From positions 1 to 45,543 of the forward strand of contig JAFGQK010000184.1 of NCBI GenBank assembly GCA_016935735.1: 45,543 nucleotides of DNA. Direction: 5' to 3'. Of this stretch, positions 1-9,130 are shown in pieces. Origin of the DNA: Spirochaetales bacterium (GTDB lineage: Bacteria; Spirochaetota; Spirochaetia; SZUA-6; JAFGRV01). Below the pieces are notes generated by a model. That model saw nothing but the letters and a program-made list of their open reading frames with translations, ran no database searches and was not told where the DNA came from. Every line of letters begins with the position of its first letter. Position 1 is the first letter of the stretch. The position numbers were made by a program, and so were the translations under genes.

Positions 1-549
1 ATAATATCTTCTCTTTTTTTCTGCTCCATTGTATAGTATGTAGCATTGTTTTTAAAAAATTAATAGTGGTTTTGTAATTTTTTTGTAATTTTTTTACTTT
101 TTTAGCTGAATAGATACCATTTTTTTATATAAAAAGTAATCATAACCCAAATACATTATATGCATCTACTTGAAAATTACAATACTGTTTATTTAATTTT
201 TTAAATTTTTTTTGCTAAAATAAAGTTTTCATAGATAGAATAATTCTGTATCTTACCCGGTTTTTTTTATGATAAAGATAATGTGTATATTACAGTGTAT
301 TTTTTAATTCACATTTGAATATGGCAAAAGCAATATAGATGTATATCTTTATAATCAGTTAATAAGTCTATGCCCGGTATTTCAATTACTTATAATCCAA
401 AATCGTTTCTCTTTTAAAGCTTTGTCAAGGGTGTAAAAATCCAAAAATCATCGAATTACCACCCAAATAGTTCAGATTTTTAAAGAAAAGCTGATTCTCC
501 TGCTTGATAAGACTATTATTTTTTTTTACACTCTATCTGGAGTAACACA
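1..549. other. AT-rich non-coding leader region
   Basis: I see no convincing gene in this stretch. It is very AT-rich with many A and T runs and stop codons in all frames. The only signals I would point to are a possible promoter at 504-532 and a GGAG ribosome-binding site at 539-542, just before the DUF389 gene. The left end may contain the downstream region of a gene outside the window. Confidence 0.6.
504..532 (+). promoter_or_regulatory. Possible promoter of the DUF389 gene
   Basis: TTGATA (504-509), a 17-base spacer, then TACACT (527-532). The predicted start of transcription would fall at about 539, which places the GGAG ribosome-binding site at the extreme 5' end of the message. The spacer is mostly T, so a chance match is possible. 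Confidence 0.35.
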
Positions 550-1785
550 ATGGGCAAAGAAAAAAAAGAAAAGGAAAAACCGGAAAAACCGGGTAATAAG
601 AAGAATAATGTTGACCTTATAAGGGAAATAGAAGTAGAACGGGATCGTGAAAAAAAGAAAGGGTTTGCATCTCACCTTTTTTCCAGGTTAAAAGAGGAAA
701 AACTCGGTGTTTTTTCAAAGGGAGTCGGGGGAATTATCGATGAATACCGGACATACAAAAGTATAAAAGGCGAGGTTATAGAAAAGTACGAAGCGTATGA
801 GACTGTTGTTTCCGGCTCGACCGACACGGTCGAATACTATGTTCTGCTTATTCTTTCATGCCTTATCGCTACCATGGGTCTGTATCTTAACTCTGCCGCA
901 GTCATTATCGGGGCCATGATAGTTGCCCCTCTTATGGGACCGCTTTTCGGTTTTTCCGCAGGTATGCTCTGGGGTTCCGGCAGGGTAATTAAAGAAGCAA
1001 TTACCACCCTGTTTAAAGGGACCGCCCTTGTTATCGGTGTTACCGCACTCATGTCTTTTCTTATTCCCGGTATTATTGTTACCGGAGAAATGGCCGCCCG
1101 TTCCCAGCCTACCCTGTTCGATATCATGATCGCCATCTGCTGCGGACTTATCGGGGCATATGCATATATCAATAAAAGGGTATCCTCTGCAATTCCCGGT
1201 GTTGCTATTTCCGTTGCGCTTATGCCCCCCCTCTGCACTGTCGGGATCGGCATTGGGCTCAGAAACGTGGAAATTGCCCGTGGAGCAGCCCTTCTTTACG
1301 GAATAAATCTTACCGGAATATCCCTTTCTGCGACAATTATTTTTTTCCTCGTAAGGCTTCATCCGAAAGCCCATGATGAAAAGGAATTCTCCAAAGCAAA
1401 AGTACGGGCAATCGGACAGGTTCTTATTTCTTTTATCATCATTCTCCTTATATGTATTCCCCTGGTCTTTTTTATGATTACAACATTCACCCGTAATTAT
1501 GAAAAAGACATTATCTACTCACAAGTGTATCAATACCTTCCAGGCGACAGGATATATTCAATAAAAATAGAAGACGGGAAAAAGATGGAAATAGAATTAA
1601 TCCTGTTACACCGGGCAGGAATGCCGGATATAAATCCCGGAGAGATTGAAAAAAGTATAAGCAGTGCTTTGAATAAGGAAATTGAACTTGACCTGTATTA
1701 TATTTCCGAATGCATTGTACCGCCCGGTGTGCTGGAACAAGTTGAACAAGATGATACTCTTTTGCCGGGGGAAGAAGTTCAGTAA
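550..1785 (+). CDS. DUF389 / TIGR00341-family membrane protein
   Basis: A 411-residue integral membrane protein of the DUF389 family, whose function is not established. The first 95 residues are a highly charged Lys/Glu-rich cytoplasmic segment. From about residue 96 to 310 there are roughly six hydrophobic segments, including the family-typical stretches SAAVIIGAMIVAPLMGP, IPGVAISVALMPPL and GAALLYGINLTGI. A charged soluble tail of about 90 residues follows. The start is supported by GGAG seven bases upstream. It is followed after 177 bases by a small unrelated gene in the same direction, and the two need not be co-transcribed. I am confident of the family but can say nothing secure about substrate or role. 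Confidence 0.88.
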   Translation: MGKEKKEKEKPEKPGNKKNNVDLIREIEVERDREKKKGFASHLFSRLKEEKLGVFSKGVGGIIDEYRTYKSIKGEVIEKYEAYETVVSGSTDTVEYYVLLILSCLIATMGLYLNSAAVIIGAMIVAPLMGPLFGFSAGMLWGSGRVIKEAITTLFKGTALVIGVTALMSFLIPGIIVTGEMAARSQPTLFDIMIAICCGLIGAYAYINKRVSSAIPGVAISVALMPPLCTVGIGIGLRNVEIARGAALLYGINLTGISLSATIIFFLVRLHPKAHDEKEFSKAKVRAIGQVLISFIIILLICIPLVFFMITTFTRNYEKDIIYSQVYQYLPGDRIYSIKIEDGKKMEIELILLHRAGMPDINPGEIEKSISSALNKEIELDLYYISECIVPPGVLEQVEQDDTLLPGEEVQ

Positions 1786-1962
1786 GTGCCGGTGGAAGAG
1801 AATAAAAGCAGTTGTATCGCTGCAATACTCATTGGGGAGAAATAGAATCAAATAGAATATTTTTTAAAAAAAATATGGAAGTACTTTAAAGAATCCCTTA
1901 TTTATTGATATATTTATAATGCCGGACGAATAAAAAAAACTGCGGCAGCTACAGGAGGATAA

Positions 1963-2265
1963 ATGATTGATATAAAAACTCAATTGGTTAAAATAAATGC
2001 AATGCTGGAAAATATCGGATCAAAGCTTTCCAAAGTAAAAAATGATCCGTCCCTGGAAATGAAGCTGGAAGATGTAATCAATAACAGCATCGCAGATGTT
2101 ATCGAACTTACCATAAAACTCATCGATTCAAACGAGGTAAATAATCAAAAACTCCTTGAGATATTAAAAGACATAAACGGCAAAGATATAAAACTTCGAT
2201 GGGCAGAATACTCTGCCGCTATAAAAAAATATGTCAATGATCCGGAGTATTTATGGGAGAAATAG
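1963..2265 (+). CDS. Small helical protein of unknown function
   Basis: A 100-residue soluble, charged protein that I do not recognise. The sequence is rich in Leu, Ile, Lys, Asn and Glu with heptad-like spacing in the first 75 residues, which suggests a mostly helical, perhaps coiled-coil, protein. The C-terminus is richer in aromatic residues. A strong AGGAGG ribosome-binding site lies immediately upstream of the ATG, which supports a real gene. It ends 22 bases before the 3' end of the oppositely oriented SWIM gene. It has no signal peptide, membrane segment or cysteine motif. Confidence 0.65.
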   Translation: MIDIKTQLVKINAMLENIGSKLSKVKNDPSLEMKLEDVINNSIADVIELTIKLIDSNEVNNQKLLEILKDINGKDIKLRWAEYSAAIKKYVNDPEYLWEK

Positions 2266-2286
2266 CATGGAGCACCGATTGTCGTT

Positions 2287-4413
2287 TTAAATAAGGTGAT
2301 CTTCGCGTATCCCGGGATAGCCGGGAATAATGCCGGTATAAGAAGCCTGGATATGCAGATGAATCAAATAACGGCAGAATAATAAATTCCGGCTTCCTCC
2401 CTTTTGTTCTCTCAATAGTTTCCTAATACACTTTCCGAGAAACGGCAAACCGATATCAATACATTGTTGCCCAAATACTTTAAGCCGGGAGGATGGATTT
2501 GACCAGCAATACATTGTTCCTTTTTCCGCCAGCTTTACCAACTCCGATTCTATCTGCCGTAATAAAGACAATGTTGCAGATCCTGCCAACTCGCCGGTTT
2601 CGTAAAAAGCGTTTTCCACATCAAATGTCTCCGGGATATTCCCGGTTGCCTGCTGTTCGGTGATTTTTTTCACTTTTTTCTTTTTATAAGGAATAGAATA
2701 ATCCAGACCTGCATTGATCTGCCTGTAATTTCCTTTGCTTATATTAATGAATGAAACCGGATAGAATGAAAACCCGGATTTATCCCTTATAATTTTACCT
2801 AAAACAGAGTAATTCTTTAATTCATGCCTTTTTACGGATTTCAGGTGGTCAAGGACGGCAGAATTATCGCCGGTATAAGCTATTTTCAGACACAAATATT
2901 CGTTCTTTTGATCCTTCAGCCACCAGTAAAATTGCTGGTCTACCGGATTATATTCCCTTTTACCCCACTCATGCGGGTGAATAATAATAATATCTTTCTG
3001 CGGATTATATTCCTTAAGGCCAAGAGGCATATTTTGATACGCTATTTTATAAAATAATTTCCATTCTTTAACCGGGAAAGGACTGATATTCCATTCGATG
3101 GATGAATTGCTTATTATGTCATGACAGGCTGTATCCTGCGAAAGGGAAATACGGCCCAGTTTATTAATCCTGGGGTTTTTGAGTAAAAAAGAGGAACGGA
3201 CCAGGTCATACAGGGAAATACCCGAATTCCAGATACTTGTATGCTGATATATCTCTTCCGGCTTAAAGTTTAGAGCAGATTCCTTTAACCGGACATCCGA
3301 CCAGGTGAGTATTCTTTTTTCCTTTTCTTCCCAGAAGTAAGCGGTAATTCCCAGGAAACCGGAAGCGGTTTTCCATGTATGGCAGCCCAATCCCGACAAT
3401 TGTATATAATCATAAACAGTATATTCTGTCCGGCTTACTCCTCTTAATTCCTCATTATCAATATCGTGAACGATTCTGCCTGCCAGAATACTTACTTGTG
3501 AAAGGATGAAAAGCAATGTATCTGTACGAAACCCGGCATGGTTTTCAATACTTTTTATTATAAGATCCTTTATTACGTCAATGAAACGTGACATCCTTAT
3601 CATGTGCACTGCCCGGGCAGAGGTACTCAGAATATGGCATTTTACAAGAAATACCTCTGTTAAGCGGTTCAACCCCGTCCTCATTATTTCTTCAATAAAA
3701 GCATTCACCGATTTGATGAAATCCCTGTCCCGGGCATGTGTCCTTTTCCCGGATTCTTTATTTGTTTTCCGATTGCCTGAAACATCATCCCTTTTCCCTT
3801 TGAACAACCTGTAAGCCAGAACCGCTGCGGTACCAATCATCTTTCTTGTCTTCAGGCTCCCGGGAATAATCATTCCATCCGGATCTGAATCAAAGAAACT
3901 GGTAATTTCCATTTCTTCCGAAGGAAAGGAAATCCTTATTTTTTCCTTTTCATCAATTTTAAAATTATCATTCTTTTTTAAAAACTCATATGCTTTCCGG
4001 TAATTCTGAATTCCGCTCCATGCAATCAATTTCTTTATTGATAAATCCAGCATCCAGTTTTGCGGTTTATTCCCTGTATGAATAGTTTCCTCTATTATTA
4101 CCGCATTATTTTCCTCTTTCTCTCCCAGGCCGGCAAGATGAAGTCCGCACATGACAATATGATGGCACATGCTTGTTGCAGGACAGGAACATTGGGTGCC
4201 GGAAAATCCGGTACGCGGAATACGAATCTCATATGTTTTGAAAAGGATTGTCACCCCTTCATCATCTTCCTTTATATCATTTATATTCTCCCTTTCCATA
4301 TCCTTTCTGGCACGGCGGACTATTCCTTTACTTGTCAATGATTCCCAGTCCGTGTCATCCATAAGATGAGCTTTTCTTATTAATTCCTTTAAGAGAGAAC
4401 GTTCTTTAGCCAT
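2287..4413 (-). CDS. yehQ: SWIM zinc-finger protein, YehQ-like
   Basis: A 708-residue protein and the last gene of the five-gene operon. A SWIM-type zinc finger lies near the N-terminus: C75, C77, C83 and H85 form the CxCx5CxH pattern. SWIM fingers bind zinc and can contact DNA or protein. The remaining roughly 600 residues are a mostly helical region without a recognised catalytic motif. The length is comparable to E. coli YehQ. The start has AAAGGA 8-9 bases upstream, and the gene overlaps the 3' end of the VWA gene by 25 bases, which points to translational coupling. I infer membership of the MoxR-VWA-SWIM operon from position plus the SWIM motif. The molecular job is unknown. Confidence 0.82.
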   Translation of the reverse strand: MAKERSLLKELIRKAHLMDDTDWESLTSKGIVRRARKDMERENINDIKEDDEGVTILFKTYEIRIPRTGFSGTQCSCPATSMCHHIVMCGLHLAGLGEKEENNAVIIEETIHTGNKPQNWMLDLSIKKLIAWSGIQNYRKAYEFLKKNDNFKIDEKEKIRISFPSEEMEITSFFDSDPDGMIIPGSLKTRKMIGTAAVLAYRLFKGKRDDVSGNRKTNKESGKRTHARDRDFIKSVNAFIEEIMRTGLNRLTEVFLVKCHILSTSARAVHMIRMSRFIDVIKDLIIKSIENHAGFRTDTLLFILSQVSILAGRIVHDIDNEELRGVSRTEYTVYDYIQLSGLGCHTWKTASGFLGITAYFWEEKEKRILTWSDVRLKESALNFKPEEIYQHTSIWNSGISLYDLVRSSFLLKNPRINKLGRISLSQDTACHDIISNSSIEWNISPFPVKEWKLFYKIAYQNMPLGLKEYNPQKDIIIIHPHEWGKREYNPVDQQFYWWLKDQKNEYLCLKIAYTGDNSAVLDHLKSVKRHELKNYSVLGKIIRDKSGFSFYPVSFINISKGNYRQINAGLDYSIPYKKKKVKKITEQQATGNIPETFDVENAFYETGELAGSATLSLLRQIESELVKLAEKGTMYCWSNPSSRLKVFGQQCIDIGLPFLGKCIRKLLREQKGGSRNLLFCRYLIHLHIQASYTGIIPGYPGIREDHLI

Positions 4414-5522
4414 TGAGTTAATTCCTTTGGGGTAAGGGCTGCAATATCCATACCCAGGGAAGACAGGTTCCCGGTAATTTCTTTATCATACACCGGGTGT
4501 ACATCCTCATCCAGTGCGACAAGTCCCAGTAACCGCACACCGGCTTCCACCAACCTCCTGCAGCTGTTATATAATACCCGCGGGGGCGCACCCTCACAAA
4601 AATCCGTTATTAATACTAAAATAGTTCTATGCGGATAATTAATTAATTGTTCACAATACATCATTGCCCTGCCGATATTGGTACCCCCGCCTAACTGCAC
4701 ACCCATGAGAATCTCCACAGGATCATCGATATATGCAGTTAAATCCACAACCGAGGTATCAAAAATAATCAGTTTCACCGAAAGGGCGGGCATACCCGAG
4801 AAAATACTTGCCAATACCGAGCTATAAATCACCGATTCAAGCATACTGCCACTCTGGTCGACACAGAGGATTATTTCCCAGGGCATGGTTTTTTTTACCT
4901 GCGAAAAAAAACAAAGGGTCTCGGGCAGGACGGTTTTGTACTCACGGTGGTAATGCTTCAAATTTTTCTTTATTGTGTTCTTCCAGTCAAAATTATGTGC
5001 AACTTTCCAGTTACTTCTTCTTAACCGGTTCAGGCGTCCGGACAACACCTGGCGGACATAACGGGACAGCTCTCTCTTGATTTCTTCTACAACAGCGGCT
5101 ATAATTTTCTTTGCTTCATCAAGAACATCCCTGTTTAAATGACCTTTGAAGGTAAGCAGCATTTTCAATAAATCAAAATCCGGTTCAAGATTTTTTAATA
5201 TCTCTTTGTCTTCTATGATCTCTTTTATTTTATATTTTTCCAGGGCATGTTTTTCAATTGTTTTTATTGTTTCCTCTGGGAAGAGTTTCTTAATTTCCTT
5301 TATCCAGGAGGGAACAGTTAATTGACTCGGATCCAATGTCCCCTGCTGCTTTGCACCTTTCCATATACCGCGTCCTGCATATTCCCTGGAATAAATGAAA
5401 TCCAGGGCAGCTTCCATTTTACGCTGCCTGGCAGAAAGGGATAAAGAGAGTTTCCCCGAGGAAAACTTACCAAGAACCATTCTCCACCGCAGCAAAACCT
5501 CCTGCTCTTTATCTTTTTTCAT
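4389..5522 (-). CDS. yehP: VWA domain protein, YehP-like
   Basis: A VWA-domain partner of the MoxR ATPase two genes upstream. The N-terminal 200 residues are helical and contain the RWRMVLGK stretch near the start, which resembles E. coli YehP. The C-terminal VWA domain has a complete metal-binding (MIDAS) site: DQSGSM at about residue 222, the threonine in GGGTNIG, and the aspartate in LITDFCEG. I chose the ATG at 5522 because GGAG lies seven bases upstream; the alternative ATG at 5540 has a poorly spaced site and adds only six residues. The gene overlaps the preceding DUF5682 gene by 14 bases. MoxR and VWA proteins typically act together as an ATP-driven chaperone or metal-insertion pair; the client here is unknown. 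Confidence 0.87.
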   Translation of the reverse strand: MKKDKEQEVLLRWRMVLGKFSSGKLSLSLSARQRKMEAALDFIYSREYAGRGIWKGAKQQGTLDPSQLTVPSWIKEIKKLFPEETIKTIEKHALEKYKIKEIIEDKEILKNLEPDFDLLKMLLTFKGHLNRDVLDEAKKIIAAVVEEIKRELSRYVRQVLSGRLNRLRRSNWKVAHNFDWKNTIKKNLKHYHREYKTVLPETLCFFSQVKKTMPWEIILCVDQSGSMLESVIYSSVLASIFSGMPALSVKLIIFDTSVVDLTAYIDDPVEILMGVQLGGGTNIGRAMMYCEQLINYPHRTILVLITDFCEGAPPRVLYNSCRRLVEAGVRLLGLVALDEDVHPVYDKEITGNLSSLGMDIAALTPKELTQWLKNVLS

Positions 5523-7974
5523 AAAATGACTCCAATCCATCTTCTTTCAGACTCTGTATAACCCGCTTTGTCAGTCCGGTATTAAACAGGAATTCTTTTT
5601 CATCCACCTGATAATTTATTAAAATTCCCGGATCACTTCCTCTATGCCTGCCGGCGATCGTTTCTGCCACTTTATCTGTTTCCGATGGAGTCAAAACGGA
5701 GAAAGCAAGCCTTAACTCCGGGAGTGCCTGTAAAAAAAATTCATCCTCCCATTCCATAAAAATTTTCTCTATTAATTGAACAAATTCAGAAATATGCCAG
5801 GCCGTTTCCCTGTTGGTAAATAAAAAACCCCTTATAAATCCGATTTTATCGGACCACACGGGAACAGAACTTGTCAGAAAACCTTTCACTTTTCGCAAAA
5901 TAATATCCAGGGGCAATACATTCCTGTGAAGAAGAAGCCCGCCTATTGCCCCTGCAATAACCGGATTACAGTCCGTTTTATTCCAGAGTTCCATACACCG
6001 GTTAAGAAAATACTCCGCATCGATTACCTCTTTATCCGAAGACTCGATGATTACTTCCATGGCGGTGATACCATCTAACAACTCGCAGATATTGTTCTCG
6101 CTGTATTGCCAGAGATCCGAAAGCAACAGGCAGATTCTGTTATAAAGCAGACCGGTCAATTCATCTATAAAAAAACTGTTTTTACTCTGGTAAACGATAT
6201 TCTCTGCTTTCATTACAATAAGCAGTTCAAGTGATTCCACACAGTTTGAAAATGCCGGATCATTTAAAATATTTTCCTTTATCTTCAAAAACAACGTGCC
6301 GAAAGACATTGACCTTGGGAAAAAAGAATCCAATTCAGATGCAAATCCCATCTGGTATGCTTTAAGCAGCCACCTTACTGCGACAAGACTGTTCCTCGCA
6401 CCTCCTTCTTCCTCTAAAGATGCGAAGAGTTCCTCACTCCTGCGAACCACCGCCTCCGCTATGGTAGAACCATACGTGGCATTATCGATTAAGCAGGTTT
6501 CCGTTTGCGGACTCCAGGAATATTCCCACTGTTCCTTAATAAGCTTGTTTTTCACTATTCCTGTGACATCCGGTCCGCTTATGATCGTAAAGGAAGGAAT
6601 ATCCAAAAAACAAAGCTGATGAAAAAAATAACTCATCTGCCTGTGCCTGTCACTCCGGTAAATATCCAGCAGCACTTTCTTTTTTAAAACGTCAGTAAAA
6701 GAAAGGTTAAAAGAACGGGCCTTATCATAAAAATCCTTTACAATCGGTAAAGATTCAGCATCTTTTGTAATTTTTCCTATGTCCTTCCCGGCGAATAAGG
6801 TAAGAATAAGCTTTTCTATCACCATTCCTTCTGCATCCATTGTACCTTTTACAAACGAGCTCCGCATCCCGTCCAGGATGTCCATCCTGCCTGTCCCGGA
6901 ATGACCGCGTAACCGGGCAAGGAGTAAAGCCTGCTCCAATGCCTGTATCTCATCTGCCGGTGATACTGAATAAGGGAGATTTTTTTCCCGTATATACCGG
7001 GCTGTTTCAACTACGGATTCCAGAGCGACCTTTGAATAACATTCCCCTGTATCTACTGCTGCATTCATTAATATTTCCCAGAATTTATGGTAAAAAAAGG
7101 GCGAAGGCATTCCCGCACTGTATCCATGCAACCTGTCCAGCCTGTCAAAGCTATATGGAATAAGATATGCCTTTGAATCACCCCCTGCTGTTGTCATCGT
7201 ATAACCAATCCCATCTGACCGGGTGTTGTCGGGCAGAACCACTGCATGGAATCCCCCTGTCACAACAAGAATGATTCTGTCATCTGCTGCTTGTTCCTGT
7301 TTTTTTATTTCTTCTTTGATTCTGGAAGCCATATAACGTTCTCTTTCCAGTGTCACCTCTTTTTCCAATTGCTCTTTTCCCGTATTTTTACGCATAAGAA
7401 AACAGAAACATGCCAGTTCTTCGATAAAATAATTCGTGTCCTTCCTTAAAAAATCCACCTCGAAGAGATGATCCCACAGCTCATTATGATCCCTGCACCC
7501 TGTTCTTGAACAAAGCTCCGCGATAAATCTGTTCTGAAGAAAATACCATTCATGAAACAGGGAATCGGTGTACAACTCTTCACCGGTTTTCTCCCGGTGC
7601 AGGTGAACATACTCTGAAAAAGGCAGATCGATAAAATAAAGCGAGGCACCGATCTTCTTTCCCTCTGTCATGGCAACATACTCGGGAGAATATGAACAAA
7701 ACGGATAACAGGCAGCCTGTTTGTGTATGCTGTTTGTCTCTATATACAGTGCAATTGGCGGGATCGTATCACAGGCGGTGATATGGGAAATAATATCTGA
7801 AAGATCTGCCGGACCTTCCATCAGAATTACCGATGGCTTTTTCTCCCGGATTATCTGCATTAAATGCCAGGCACAGGCAGGGCTGTGGTGGCGGACCGGA
7901 AAATAGATAAGAGAGGGGCATATAAGCTTCTTCACCTCTGTCTTTACTTCTGAATAAAGTTCTTTTATATCCAT
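5509..7974 (-). CDS. yehM: DUF5682 protein, YehM-like
   Basis: An 821-residue soluble protein matching the DUF5682 family (E. coli YehM). Typical features are the N-terminal FPVRHHSPACAWHL segment, an EGPAD motif about residue 54, and a VVTGGFHAVVLPD strand-turn around residue 240. No signal peptide or membrane segment is present. The pattern of conserved His, Glu and Gly in the first 260 residues, somewhat like TraB/erythromycin-esterase folds, hints at an enzymatic N-terminal half followed by a helical C-terminal half, but that is inference. It sits 18 bases after the MoxR gene and overlaps the VWA gene, so it is co-translated with them. Biochemical function is unknown. Confidence 0.82.
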   Translation of the reverse strand: MDIKELYSEVKTEVKKLICPSLIYFPVRHHSPACAWHLMQIIREKKPSVILMEGPADLSDIISHITACDTIPPIALYIETNSIHKQAACYPFCSYSPEYVAMTEGKKIGASLYFIDLPFSEYVHLHREKTGEELYTDSLFHEWYFLQNRFIAELCSRTGCRDHNELWDHLFEVDFLRKDTNYFIEELACFCFLMRKNTGKEQLEKEVTLERERYMASRIKEEIKKQEQAADDRIILVVTGGFHAVVLPDNTRSDGIGYTMTTAGGDSKAYLIPYSFDRLDRLHGYSAGMPSPFFYHKFWEILMNAAVDTGECYSKVALESVVETARYIREKNLPYSVSPADEIQALEQALLLARLRGHSGTGRMDILDGMRSSFVKGTMDAEGMVIEKLILTLFAGKDIGKITKDAESLPIVKDFYDKARSFNLSFTDVLKKKVLLDIYRSDRHRQMSYFFHQLCFLDIPSFTIISGPDVTGIVKNKLIKEQWEYSWSPQTETCLIDNATYGSTIAEAVVRRSEELFASLEEEGGARNSLVAVRWLLKAYQMGFASELDSFFPRSMSFGTLFLKIKENILNDPAFSNCVESLELLIVMKAENIVYQSKNSFFIDELTGLLYNRICLLLSDLWQYSENNICELLDGITAMEVIIESSDKEVIDAEYFLNRCMELWNKTDCNPVIAGAIGGLLLHRNVLPLDIILRKVKGFLTSSVPVWSDKIGFIRGFLFTNRETAWHISEFVQLIEKIFMEWEDEFFLQALPELRLAFSVLTPSETDKVAETIAGRHRGSDPGILINYQVDEKEFLFNTGLTKRVIQSLKEDGLESFYEKR

Positions 7975-7992
7975 TACAGTACAGGTTGCCTG

Positions 7993-9117
7993 TTATTTTC
8001 TTTCAAGCCATTGTGCTGAATTCCAGAAATCCTTCCATTCCCTGGACTGGTTTGCACGTTTTTTTACGACAGTGTGAAAATAATGCCTGAATTTCTTCAT
8101 ATCTTCCGGATCATCCTTGAACACTGTCCCCATTATCTGCCGGGCAATATGCCCCGGTTCAAGGCGTTGTTTCCCGAAATAATACGCATCAATACCGGCA
8201 GACACACCAACAGCGACCGCTTCGGCAGTTGACATAACAGTGGTAGGCTTTTCTATGACGATTCCGTCTTCTGTCTGCCCGTTTTTCAAATCATGAAAGG
8301 TTGTCACCAGGACATCCAGGACATTCAGGGGTATTTCCATATCTATATCCACTTCACCTAACAGAAGTGTCGTTTGTTCATGAATGAGTTTCATTTCGAT
8401 CTGTTTATCCTTTATAGGGAAAACCGTCTCGAAATTAAAACGCCTTTTTAAAGCACTCGACATCTCATGGACTCCCCTGTCCCGGACATTGGCAGTGGCA
8501 AGAATATTGAATCCCTTTATTGCACAAACGGTACTCTGTTCCCCTTTCAGTTCAGGGATATGCAGTATTTTATCGGACATAATGCTTATAAGCGTGTCCT
8601 GTATTTCCGGCTGGCAACGGGTAATTTCCTCGAACCGGACAATCATCCCTTCCGTCAGACCGGTATAGACCGGTGCAGGGACAAGTGATGCCAGGCCGGG
8701 GCCCTGTGACAGTAAAAGGGCATAATTCCATGAATATTTGATCTGGTCTTCGGTGGTTCCTGCCGTCCCCTGGATGGTAGTGGTGGATGTGCCTGAAATT
8801 GCAGCACATAAAAGCTCGGACAACATTGATTTTGCCGTGCCCGGTTCTCCCACCAGTAACAACCCCCTGTTGCTGATAAGGGTGACAATACACCGGTCTA
8901 TCAGGCTGTCATCACCATAAAACTTTTGTTGTACGGTTATCGCTTTATCCTGATTTTTCAATTCACTCTTTCCTGAACCCAGAATAAACGTACGGACTGC
9001 ATTCGGTGACAATTGCCAGCCGGGAGGTTTTTTCCCGGAATCGATCTTCTTTAAAGCTTCCAGTTCTTCCCTGTATAGTATCTCTGACGGTGCTTTAATT
9101 ATTGTTTTCTTTTCCAT
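7993..9117 (-). CDS. yehL: MoxR-type AAA+ ATPase, YehL-like
   Basis: A 374-residue AAA+ ATPase of the MoxR class and the likely motor of this operon. The Walker A motif is GEPGTAKS at residues 90-97. The Walker B region is RFEEIT at 161-166, where the usual Asp-Glu is Glu-Glu, as I recall for YehL-type members. A sensor-1-like NILATANVRDRG and an arginine-rich ALKRRFNFE segment follow. MoxR ATPases remodel target proteins together with a VWA partner, here the gene two places downstream. The ATG has AGGAA six bases upstream. It follows the DUF4132 gene by 13 bases and precedes the DUF5682 gene by 18, so one transcript is expected. Confidence 0.9.
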   Translation of the reverse strand: MEKKTIIKAPSEILYREELEALKKIDSGKKPPGWQLSPNAVRTFILGSGKSELKNQDKAITVQQKFYGDDSLIDRCIVTLISNRGLLLVGEPGTAKSMLSELLCAAISGTSTTTIQGTAGTTEDQIKYSWNYALLLSQGPGLASLVPAPVYTGLTEGMIVRFEEITRCQPEIQDTLISIMSDKILHIPELKGEQSTVCAIKGFNILATANVRDRGVHEMSSALKRRFNFETVFPIKDKQIEMKLIHEQTTLLLGEVDIDMEIPLNVLDVLVTTFHDLKNGQTEDGIVIEKPTTVMSTAEAVAVGVSAGIDAYYFGKQRLEPGHIARQIMGTVFKDDPEDMKKFRHYFHTVVKKRANQSREWKDFWNSAQWLERK

Positions 9118-9130
9118 TTAAAAATTCCTA

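Noticed and set aside
1..549. A hidden small gene or RNA in the left flank
   Set aside because: No frame with a ribosome-binding site and no convincing stable structure could be seen in this AT-rich stretch.
837..1374. Long open frames on the minus strand inside the DUF389 gene
   Set aside because: They lie opposite a strong membrane-protein gene, have no ribosome-binding site or family resemblance, and are shadow frames. Similar shadows opposite the yeh-like, NRPS and Hps-RraA genes were left out for the same reason.
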